Shown here piece after piece: positions 1 through 5,887 of a stretch of 5,887 nucleotides of DNA. A program made the position numbers and the translations under genes. Origin of the DNA: Bacteroidetes bacterium CG23_combo_of_CG06-09_8_20_14_all_32_9 (GTDB lineage: Bacteria; Bacteroidota; Bacteroidia; Bacteroidales; GWA2-32-17); assembly GCA_002771395.1 (NCBI GenBank), contig PCSS01000270.1:1-5887 (forward strand), in the 5' to 3' direction. How positions within the stretch are numbered: the stretch's first letter is position 1; every line of letters begins with the position of its first letter. Under the pieces are notes generated by a model that was given only the letters and a program-made list of their open reading frames with translations, was not told the origin of the DNA and made no database searches.

Positions 1-3000
1 ACAATTACTCAAATTTCTGATACCATCAAAATTGATACACTCGCATTAGTTCCTGCTTCTATAAAGTTATATTTTCCAGACGGAAAAGAAGTTCCCGACA
101 GCCTTTTTACCATTAATTACGCAAAATCCGAGATTATATTTAAAAACTTATTAAAAAATTCCCAAAATATTTCCATCAGTTACCGCACATTTCCCATAGA
201 TTTTGACAAAACGGTTTTTCATAAAAACCCTGATATAAAAATTAATTCAAACGGAAATTTAAGCAATCCATACACTTACAGAATTAACGAAACGGGTATA
301 TATGATAATTTCGGTACCGATGAATTAATTAAAAGAGGAAGCATTTCCCGCGGAGTCTCATTTGGAAATAACCAGGATGTGGTTGTAAATTCAAATCTCA
401 ACTTACAATTATCCGGAAAATTAGGCAAAGACCTGAATATTCTTGCCGCCGTAACCGATAACAATGTTCCTATTCAGCCCGAAGGCAATACCCAGCAAAT
501 TCAAGACTTCGACAAGGTTTTTATTTCGGTTTTTAGTGAAACTTTAAAACTTACCGTTGGCGATTTTGAACTCACAAAACCCACCGGTTATTTTATGCTG
601 ATGAATCGCAAAGCACAGGGAATAATTGCTTCAAATCTTTTTACATTCAGCAAAAATAAAACAAACACTTTAAAAACTACAGTCAGCGGTTCGGTTTCAA
701 AGGGAAAATATTTCAGAATGACTTTTAACGGAACCGAAGGGACACAAGGACCATATCGCCTGAAAGGAGCGTTTAATGAGCCATTTATTATAATTATTGC
801 AGGAAGCGAACGTGTTTATATTGACGGCAAACAACTTGAACGCGGACAAGACTATGATTATGTGATTGATTACAATACCGCTGAGCTTATTTTTACTGCC
901 AAACAACCAATTACCAAAGACAAACGTATAGTGGTTGAGTACGAATACAGCGATAAAAACTACGCCCGTTTTATGCTTTTTTCGGGCAACGAATGGCAAT
1001 TTAAAAAAAGAAAAATTTGGTTAAATATTTTTTCGGAACAAGACAGTAAAAATCAAACTTTGCAGCAAAACTTAACTGAAAACGAAAAATTAATTCTTTC
1101 GCAGGCCGGCGATAACTCCGCCCTTGCTGTTGTTCCATATATAACACTTGATACCGCTTTCAGAAACGATGCAATTTTTTATAAAATTCTCGACACACTT
1201 GTAAATACTACTATTTACGACAATATTTTTGTTTACTCAACAAATCCCGACAGTGCTGTTTACAGATTGGGTTTTACTTATTTAGGACAAGGAAAAGGTA
1301 ATTATATTCAAATTAACAGTGCTGCCAACGGAAGAGTTTTTAAATGGGTTGCTCCTTTAAATGGAATAATGCAAGGCGATTACGAACCCGTTCGTCAATT
1401 AATTACACCACGAAAAAAAAATGTACTTACAACCGGTGCTGATTTTGCGTTATCGCCAAAGTTAAATTTTAAATATGAATTTGGCACGAGTGGAAACGAC
1501 CTTAATACATTTTCGGCAAAAGATGATAACAACAATACAGGTTACGCCTTTAAAGCAACAATGGAACGAAAATTTTTAATCGGCGACACTTCAAAAAATA
1601 AGTTTTCAACGGGAATTAACATTCAGCAGGTGGATAAAAGATTTGACCCTGTTGAACGTTACCGCTCATCAGAATTTGAGCGTGACTGGAACCTTACAAC
1701 CTCAAATTCCCGTCAGGACGAATTAATTACAGGTATAACTTTAGCTTTTCAGCGAACAAAAACAGCCTCATTACTTTACGGTTTAGATTATATGAACCGC
1801 CAAAATAATTTCACGGGAATTAGAAATAACCTTAACGGATTTACAATATGGAAAGGCTTTAGAATTGACGGAAAAGGCAGTTATTTACAATCTGATGAAA
1901 CATCAAAGAACACAAATTTTTTACGCCACAGACTCTCTTTGCGAAAAGATTTTAAATCAATATTTATAGGAATAGCTGAAGAGCAGGAAATAAATACATG
2001 GAAATTCCCAAACAGCGATAGTCTTTTTTCCAATAGTTTCAGGTACGACCAATTAGAAGCGTCTGCAGGACTTTCAGACACATCAAAAAATCCGCTTTCG
2101 CTCAATTACTGTAATCGAAAAGATTATTTACCATTTGGCAAAAACCTTAATTATGCCACAAATGCTCAGGATTTTCGATTTTCTGCATCACTGGTAAAAA
2201 ATCCAAAAAACATGCTGAAAACCGACATTACTTACCGAATACTTGATATTACAGACAGTTCATTAACAAATGCTTTGTGCGAAGATAATTTAACCGGACG
2301 TTTGGAACATTCGCTTAAAATTTACAAATCGGTTTTAACCCTTAACACTATTTACGAAACCGGAAGCGGACTTGAAGTAAAAAAAGAATTTTCTTACCTT
2401 GAAGTTCCTGCCGGACAAGGCGTTTATATGTGGACAGATTATAACGAAAACGGAATAAAAGAACTCGACGAGTTTGAAGTTGCAATGTTTTCTGACCAGG
2501 CAACATACATCAGAATTTTTACACCAACCAATGAATTTGAAAAAGTTTACAGCAGTAAACTAACACAAGTTGCAAATCTAAAACCCGAAAGCATTTGGGG
2601 AAATAAAACAGGAATAAAAAAAATTGTTTCACGTTTCTCAAATCAATTAGCTTACAATGTTGACAATAAACACAAATCACCGGTTCTTTTACAACGAATT
2701 ATTCCTTTTTCGGGATTAGTTCCAGACACTGTCATTCTTGCTCAAAACAAAAATATTCGCAATACATTATCATTTAACCGCACAAACTCAATTTTAGGTA
2801 TTGATTATCTTTATCAGGACACCCGCGGAAGTTTGCTATTACTCAACGGAACGGATATCCGCAGTTTAAAACAACATACTTTAAAAATAAGATGGAACAT
2901 TAATAAGAAAATAAGTTTTACAGGCTCGGGTTCAACTGGGGAAAAATCTTTTTCATCGGAATATTTCAATAACAGAGATTATCGGCTTATATTAAAAAGT

Positions 3001-3384
3001 TCGGAAATTTCTATAAGTTTTCAACCTTCGGTCTCGCTTAGGATAACAGGAAATGGGAAATATACTAAAAAAATAAATCTTACAGGAGCCGAAATCGCAA
3101 ACCATACAAATACAGGGCTTGAAATAAGATATAACGTTATGCAAAAAGGTAATCTTTCATTAAAAGCCGATTATATTCATATTAATTTTAAAGGAGAACC
3201 TTCATCATCTTTGGGTTACGAAATGTTAGAAGGACTTCTTGCCGGAAACAACGCTGTGTGGATGGTTCAGTATCAGCGCGATTTATCAAATTCGCTACAA
3301 ATCAATATCTCGTATAACGGAAGAATTTCTCAGAATTCAAAAGCTGTACATATAGGTACTGTGCAAATGAGAGCTTATTTTTAA
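1..3384 (+). CDS. Large outer-membrane beta-barrel surface protein, 5' end outside window
   Basis: The frame is open from the first base, so the 5' end is missing; 1127 residues are visible before TAA. The GTG at 379 is not a credible start, because recognisable family sequence runs upstream of it. Residues 21-64 form a beta motif (FPDGKEVPDS...INY...IIF...ISYRTF). Residues 113-174 carry the most conserved block, with RGSISRGVSFGNNQD and PIQPEGNTQQIQDFDKVF. Residues about 187-198 read VGDFEL..PTGYF. A second beta motif (VYIDGKQLERGQDYDYVIDY) lies at 272-291. Residues 813-824 (DYNENGIKELDE) resemble a calcium-binding loop. The remainder is alternating polar/hydrophobic strand sequence, ending RAYF with the terminal aromatic residue usual for barrel proteins. 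I recognise the pattern as a Bacteroidota-only family, usually annotated as hypothetical, with some resemblance in style to SprA-like surface proteins. Outer-membrane location is inferred; function is unknown. Perhaps 50-100 residues, including a signal peptide, are missing (inference). No frameshift is seen. Confidence 0.85.
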   Translation, partial: TITQISDTIKIDTLALVPASIKLYFPDGKEVPDSLFTINYAKSEIIFKNLLKNSQNISISYRTFPIDFDKTVFHKNPDIKINSNGNLSNPYTYRINETGIYDNFGTDELIKRGSISRGVSFGNNQDVVVNSNLNLQLSGKLGKDLNILAAVTDNNVPIQPEGNTQQIQDFDKVFISVFSETLKLTVGDFELTKPTGYFMLMNRKAQGIIASNLFTFSKNKTNTLKTTVSGSVSKGKYFRMTFNGTEGTQGPYRLKGAFNEPFIIIIAGSERVYIDGKQLERGQDYDYVIDYNTAELIFTAKQPITKDKRIVVEYEYSDKNYARFMLFSGNEWQFKKRKIWLNIFSEQDSKNQTLQQNLTENEKLILSQAGDNSALAVVPYITLDTAFRNDAIFYKILDTLVNTTIYDNIFVYSTNPDSAVYRLGFTYLGQGKGNYIQINSAANGRVFKWVAPLNGIMQGDYEPVRQLITPRKKNVLTTGADFALSPKLNFKYEFGTSGNDLNTFSAKDDNNNTGYAFKATMERKFLIGDTSKNKFSTGINIQQVDKRFDPVERYRSSEFERDWNLTTSNSRQDELITGITLAFQRTKTASLLYGLDYMNRQNNFTGIRNNLNGFTIWKGFRIDGKGSYLQSDETSKNTNFLRHRLSLRKDFKSIFIGIAEEQEINTWKFPNSDSLFSNSFRYDQLEASAGLSDTSKNPLSLNYCNRKDYLPFGKNLNYATNAQDFRFSASLVKNPKNMLKTDITYRILDITDSSLTNALCEDNLTGRLEHSLKIYKSVLTLNTIYETGSGLEVKKEFSYLEVPAGQGVYMWTDYNENGIKELDEFEVAMFSDQATYIRIFTPTNEFEKVYSSKLTQVANLKPESIWGNKTGIKKIVSRFSNQLAYNVDNKHKSPVLLQRIIPFSGLVPDTVILAQNKNIRNTLSFNRTNSILGIDYLYQDTRGSLLLLNGTDIRSLKQHTLKIRWNINKKISFTGSGSTGEKSFSSEYFNNRDYRLILKSSEISISFQPSVSLRITGNGKYTKKINLTGAEIANHTNTGLEIRYNVMQKGNLSLKADYIHINFKGEPSSSLGYEMLEGLLAGNNAVWMVQYQRDLSNSLQINISYNGRISQNSKAVHIGTVQMRAYF

Positions 3385-3455
3385 GGAATTGTACTTATTA
3401 CCTTGATTGTTGTTTGTTTGGCATTAAACATTTGTTACTACCCCCCCTCTATTCA

Positions 3456-3544
3456 GCTATCATTGCAACCAATAATGCTCAATGCTCATTTAAGCATCAT
3501 CCTTTATTTTTTTGAGCCGTAGTAATACTTTTTGCAATGATAGC
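3456..3544. repeat. Perfect 13-bp inverted repeat with 63-base spacer
   Basis: GCTATCATTGCAA at 3456-3468 is exactly matched by its reverse complement TTGCAATGATAGC at 3532-3544. The right arm lies inside the minus-strand four-helix-bundle remnant, where it encodes Ala-Ile-Ile-Ala; the left arm lies beyond that remnant's stop codon. The spacer holds a small nested hairpin (ATGCT at 3482-3486, AGCAT at 3493-3497) followed by a T-rich run to about 3513, and a tandem copy of AATGCTC at 3474-3487. It could fold as a long stem-loop and act as a weak terminator after the large surface-protein gene. It could equally be a scar of an inverted duplication. Only the sequence match itself is certain. Confidence 0.6.
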
Positions 3545-3664
3545 AATTAATTCTTCTGTTTCTTTAAAAATATCTGAAAGTTTAACTGGCTTAACCATTT
3601 CTTTTTTACAGATAATTTTTAACGCAGGAACAAGATATTGGTAAAAAATAAAACCCAATACAAA
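3497..3664 (-). pseudogene. C-terminal remnant of a four-helix-bundle (23S rRNA-IVP-type) protein gene
   Basis: On the minus strand an open stretch of 55 codons ends at TGA (3499-3497). Its last 42 residues, from LKIICKKEM (starting near 3622) through KETEELIAII to SITTAQKNKG, have the look of the last helix of the small four-helix-bundle proteins named after 23S rRNA intervening sequences, which are very common in Bacteroidota. In that family the C-terminus typically reads like ETxELIAI...S..TA.KN. Intact members are about 115-130 residues, so the N-terminal two thirds are absent. The codons before 3622 do not look like the family, and a stop (TAA at 3667-3665) closes the frame. An ATG at 3598-3596 could in principle start a 33-residue peptide, but a decayed gene is the simpler reading. 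The family assignment is by recognition only. Confidence 0.5.
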
Positions 3665-3667
3665 TTA

Positions 3668-3960
3668 ATTTCCGTTAGGAATGATATAGAAATAGAGCAA
3701 AAAAATTACGACATTTTATTTTCCAAACATGTTTTCGTAATTTGCTGAATAACAATATATGGATAAGGAGTTCTGAGTTTAACGCAAATTATTACCGCTT
3801 ACAGTATATATAAATTTTATTTTTTACTTACCATTGAAAATTAAGCGGATATTTTATACACTCTAAAAGCCATTTACATAACATGTTAAGGTCTATACGA
3901 TATTAACAATTGGTTGTTTATATTTTAATTGATAATATATATTAAATTGAATTATGATAC
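3668..3960. other. AT-rich intergenic stretch with no recognised gene
   Basis: No open frame here looks coding and no tRNA or other RNA gene is recognisable. Visible small structures are a 7-bp inverted pair (CCGCTTA at 3795-3801, TAAGCGG at 3842-3848) and a 10-bp perfect palindrome TAACATGTTA at 3879-3888, about 75 bases upstream of the promoter-like box of the next gene. The palindrome could be an operator, but nothing shows that. This stretch may include decayed sequence from whatever once lay upstream of the four-helix-bundle remnant; I could not recognise it. Confidence 0.5.
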
Positions 3961-3962
3961 CC

Positions 3963-3970
3963 TATCTTCG
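3963..3970 (+). promoter_or_regulatory. Bacteroidota-type -7 promoter box for the 287-residue protein gene
   Basis: TATCTTCG matches the Bacteroidota -7 consensus TAnnTTTG except for one T-to-C change. It lies 30 bases before the ATG, which would give a leader of roughly 20-25 bases. A convincing -33 TTG at the usual spacing of about 19-20 bases is not present; the nearest TTG (3947-3949) is only 13 bases away. No Shine-Dalgarno sequence precedes the ATG, which is normal in this phylum. Confidence 0.4.
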
Positions 3971-4000
3971 CATTAACTAAACATCAATTTTTCTGAGTTA

Positions 4001-4864
4001 ATGCCTTACCGGAGATTACCAAATACAGATATTGCACGATTAAAAGCTCTGAAATCAGCTATGGCAGCAGGTGTTGAAATTCCTCCGTTTAAGTTGGCAT
4101 TTTCACAATCAACATTTCAGAAATTGCGTAATTTTTATACATCTTTTGAGCAAATGATGCATCAGCAAAAAGCATCTTTTATATCTCAATCGGCAAAAAG
4201 CAAAGAACTTGGTATAATAACCCGAAAAGCAAAACTTTATATATCACATTTTTATCAGGTATTGAATTTTGCCATTATGCGAGGCGAAATAATGCCGGCA
4301 GCAAGGAAATTTTATGGTTTAAGAGAAAACGATTCCCGATTGCCAAATCTTAACAGCGAAAAAAATATTATTTTTTGGGGCGATAAACTTATTAAAGGAG
4401 AAGCCGAACGTATCTTAAAAGGTGGAAATCAAATTACAAATCCTACTGCAGCAGTTGTTAAAGTTAGATACGACCTTTTTATTGAAGCTATTTATTATCA
4501 GAAAATGTTGCAAAAAACAACTGCTTATGCTACCGATAAAATTTCTGCAATGCGTGCTGAAGCCGACAATATTATTCTTTCTGTTTGGAACGAAGTAGAA
4601 GTTACGTTCGATATCTTACCCGAAGAAGCCCGTCGCAACAAAGCTGAAAAATACGGTGTTGTATATATTTTCAGACCTAATGAACGCTATGAGTTACAAC
4701 CATCAGAAGTAACAAAGGAACAGGAAACAGAAGAATTTATTAGTGAAGCAGAAATGGAAAAAACTGGGCTTCAGCAAGACAGAAAAGATATTTTAGAACA
4801 CGAAAAATCAGAAAAGCAACTCAACGAGGAGTTACAGTACTCTATCCTCTTTACGAAAAATTAG
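4001..4864 (+). CDS. Hypothetical mostly helical protein, Bacteroidota-type, 287 aa
   Basis: Function is not recognised. The ATG is chosen because it opens directly on the conserved-looking N-terminus MPYRRLPNTDIARLKAL, sits 30 bases after a promoter-like box, and has no alternative in-frame start upstream with coding character. The sequence recalls unnamed proteins I associate with Bacteroidales (RLPNTD near residues 5-10; VVYIFRPNE near 220-228). There is no signal peptide, transmembrane segment or known catalytic motif, so a cytoplasmic location is likely. Predicted helices cover about 10-22, 36-60, 68-105, 130-140 and 150-200. The region 72-107 has a basic character (TRKAKLYISHFYQ, ARKFYG). 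Residues from about 233 form a charged Glu/Lys/Gln-rich tail, probably extended helix or coiled coil. It is monocistronic by context: a 616-base gap precedes it and a convergent protease gene overlaps its last 33 bases. A structural or nucleic-acid-associated role is possible but unsupported. Confidence 0.85.
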   Translation: MPYRRLPNTDIARLKALKSAMAAGVEIPPFKLAFSQSTFQKLRNFYTSFEQMMHQQKASFISQSAKSKELGIITRKAKLYISHFYQVLNFAIMRGEIMPAARKFYGLRENDSRLPNLNSEKNIIFWGDKLIKGEAERILKGGNQITNPTAAVVKVRYDLFIEAIYYQKMLQKTTAYATDKISAMRAEADNIILSVWNEVEVTFDILPEEARRNKAEKYGVVYIFRPNERYELQPSEVTKEQETEEFISEAEMEKTGLQQDRKDILEHEKSEKQLNEELQYSILFTKN

Positions 4865-5752
4865 CCAAAGCATAAAGATTCCAAGTATTCCCCCCAAAAC
4901 TCCGTAAATCCATGTTTCAGATGTCATTCCGAAATCACTTGATTTTTCGGGGATTGCCTGATTAGCTATGAAATACGAAAGTAAAACTCCTGTAAGGTTA
5001 TTAATAAAATGAGCAGAAATAGGTACCCACAAACTTCCGGTAACTTCGAGCAGATAACCAAAAAATACACCGAGAAAAAATCGTGGTAAAAAGCCAAAAA
5101 ACTGAAAATGTATTACGCTGAAAAGAAATGCCGAAATTAATATACCCCAGTGAATATTTTTTGACCATTCTGTAAAAATTCTTTGCAATAACCCTCTAAA
5201 AAGCAATTCCTCGCCAATTGCCGGCAAAATAGCTATAAGTAAAATATTGTATAGTAAGCCAGTAATGCTATTAACATTTAAAAATGCTTGTGTAATTTGT
5301 GCTGCATATTCTTCCGAAGCATGCATCCATTGCTCAATGCCACTCATAAACCAAGGTAGCTCAAGAAAAGAATTTAAGTAAGCTAACCAATTTGAAAAAG
5401 GTAAAAAGAAAATCCCGGCTAAAAGTGTAAGGGCAAGTGTAACTAAACACGGTTTTTTTCTGAGTCGTAAAAAATCTAATACCGAAGGATAACATAGATA
5501 ACCAATAATAATAGGAGGCATTACAAATAATCCTATACTTTGAACGAGTTGTAAAAATTTCAGAACCTTAATGTTTTCGGGTTTAGTATAATTTATGAGT
5601 AATTCGGGATTTTGCAAAATGTTCCAGTGAAACACACTAATTAAAACAATTATTCCAATAAAATAAATAATAAAGAAGCTAACTAAAGTAATTAATACAG
5701 TAGCACCGAGTTTAGCCGCCGGCGAAAGACGAAACAATATACCTTTTATCAT
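4832..5752 (-). CDS. CPBP family (CAAX/Abi) intramembrane metalloprotease, 306 aa
   Basis: This is a polytopic membrane protein of the CPBP/Rce1 family (Pfam PF02517), with about eight hydrophobic segments near residues 15-42, 68-88, 103-124, 164-180, 201-216, 222-240, 245-263 and 282-300. All family catalytic motifs are present: EELLFR (Glu181, Glu182, Arg186), a helix with FSVIH (His215), and HFINN (His248, Asn252). It is therefore expected to be active. The sequence between segments 3 and 4 (WMHASEEYAAQITQAFL, about 142-158) is an amphipathic stretch I recognise in Bacteroidota members. Members cleave prenylated proteins in eukaryotes or process peptides and small membrane proteins in bacteria; the substrate here is unknown. 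The ATG at 5752 starts the hydrophobic N-terminal region sensibly and lies just downstream of a perfect -7 box. Length is normal for the family. The gene converges with, and overlaps, the 287-residue protein gene. Confidence 0.92.
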   Translation of the reverse strand: MIKGILFRLSPAAKLGATVLITLVSFFIIYFIGIIVLISVFHWNILQNPELLINYTKPENIKVLKFLQLVQSIGLFVMPPIIIGYLCYPSVLDFLRLRKKPCLVTLALTLLAGIFFLPFSNWLAYLNSFLELPWFMSGIEQWMHASEEYAAQITQAFLNVNSITGLLYNILLIAILPAIGEELLFRGLLQRIFTEWSKNIHWGILISAFLFSVIHFQFFGFLPRFFLGVFFGYLLEVTGSLWVPISAHFINNLTGVLLSYFIANQAIPEKSSDFGMTSETWIYGVLGGILGIFMLWLIFRKEDRVL

Positions 5753-5770
5753 AATTTTTTAATAGAAAAT

Positions 5771-5778
5771 CAAAGATA
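5771..5778 (-). promoter_or_regulatory. Bacteroidota -7 promoter box for the CPBP protease gene
   Basis: Read on the minus strand this is TATCTTTG, a perfect match to the TAnnTTTG -7 consensus. It ends 18 bases before the ATG at 5752, so the leader would be short, around 10-15 bases. The -33 position, about 20 bases upstream, falls in a T-rich run without a clear TTG, so the upstream half is weak. No Shine-Dalgarno sequence is seen between box and start. Confidence 0.55.
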
Positions 5779-5815
5779 ACCATTTGTTTATGGGAACTTC
5801 TAAAAATTAACGACA

Positions 5816-5886
5816 CGTCATTCCGAACTTGTTTCGGAATCTGATTATTAGGAAGTTAGAGATGCTGAAATAAATTCAGCATGACG
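5816..5886. repeat. Twin-hairpin palindromic repeat element (MITE/REP-like)
   Basis: The 71-bp unit begins CGTC and ends GACG. Just inside these ends are two perfect hairpins with 8-bp stems and 5-base loops: ATTCCGAA/TTCGGAAT (5820-5827, 5833-5840, loop CTTGT) and ATGCTGAA/TTCAGCAT (5862-5869, 5875-5882, loop ATAAA). They are separated by 21 unpaired bases. The outermost six bases, CGTCAT and ATGACG, are also inverted repeats of each other, so the whole could close into a three-way junction. GTCATTCCGAA-type sequences are known to me as dispersed intergenic repeats in Bacteroidota genomes; that identity is from memory. It lies upstream of the protease promoter and may continue past the window edge. 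Confidence 0.6.
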
Positions 5887-5887
5887 A

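Noticed and set aside
379..381. GTG as the start codon of the large surface protein
   Set aside because: The same frame is open from base 1 and encodes recognisable family sequence before this point, so the codon is an internal valine.
276..464. Minus-strand 62-codon open frame
   Set aside because: It lies wholly antisense to the conserved part of the large surface-protein gene, and its translation has no recognisable features.
697..999. Minus-strand 100-codon open frame
   Set aside because: It is antisense to the conserved beta motif of the surface protein; its hydrophobic composition follows from the complementary strand.
1881..2105. Minus-strand 74-codon open frame
   Set aside because: It is contained within the large coding region on the opposite strand, with no promoter or family resemblance.
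3441..3447. Run of seven C as a phase-variable tract
   Set aside because: It is outside any gene and not placed within a recognisable promoter, so there is nothing it would switch.
3482..3513. Small hairpin plus T-rich run as an intrinsic terminator
   Set aside because: The stem is only 5 bp with a single C-G/G-C core, and the T run is interrupted; too weak to call on its own.
3740..3800. Possible integron attC-like site (GTTTAAC near 3777-3783)
   Set aside because: A matching GTTRRRY partner at proper spacing and the inner paired boxes are missing, and no cassette or integrase is present.
3795..3848. 7-bp inverted repeat CCGCTTA/TAAGCGG as an operator or terminator
   Set aside because: The arms are short with a 40-base spacer in AT-rich DNA; chance occurrence is plausible.

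Overview
The window looks like AT-rich chromosomal DNA of a Bacteroidota member, most likely a Bacteroidales- or Marinilabiliales-like lineage. The evidence is a large outer-membrane beta-barrel protein of a kind I know only from this phylum, two -7 promoter boxes of the TAnnTTTG type (one perfect, one near match), start codons without Shine-Dalgarno sequences, and a hypothetical protein whose sequence style I associate with Bacteroidales. The lineage call is from recognition, not from a search.

Left part (1-3384, + strand): the 3' 1127 codons of a very large surface protein whose start lies outside the window. It has N-terminal beta-rich domains, a strongly conserved block at 337-522, and a long run of barrel-like strands ending in a C-terminal Phe. 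Middle part (3385-4000): a 616-base gap with no intact gene. It holds the decayed 3' end of a minus-strand four-helix-bundle (23S rRNA intervening-sequence-type) protein gene, and a perfect 13-bp inverted repeat with one arm inside that remnant. The rest is very AT-rich DNA leading to a promoter-like box. Right part: a 287-residue, mostly helical protein of unknown function (4001-4864, +). It converges with, and overlaps by 33 bases, a CPBP/CAAX-type intramembrane protease (4832-5752, -) that has its own promoter. The right edge carries a 71-bp dispersed-repeat-like element made of two 8-bp-stem hairpins between short inverted ends.

The genes do not form an operon. The first gene ends far from the second and is separated from it by debris, and the last two are convergent. 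No shared pathway can be inferred. I see no clear new multi-gene system. The points most worth following are the uncharacterised surface protein, the uncharacterised helical protein, the gene remnant with its inverted repeat, and the twin-hairpin repeat.
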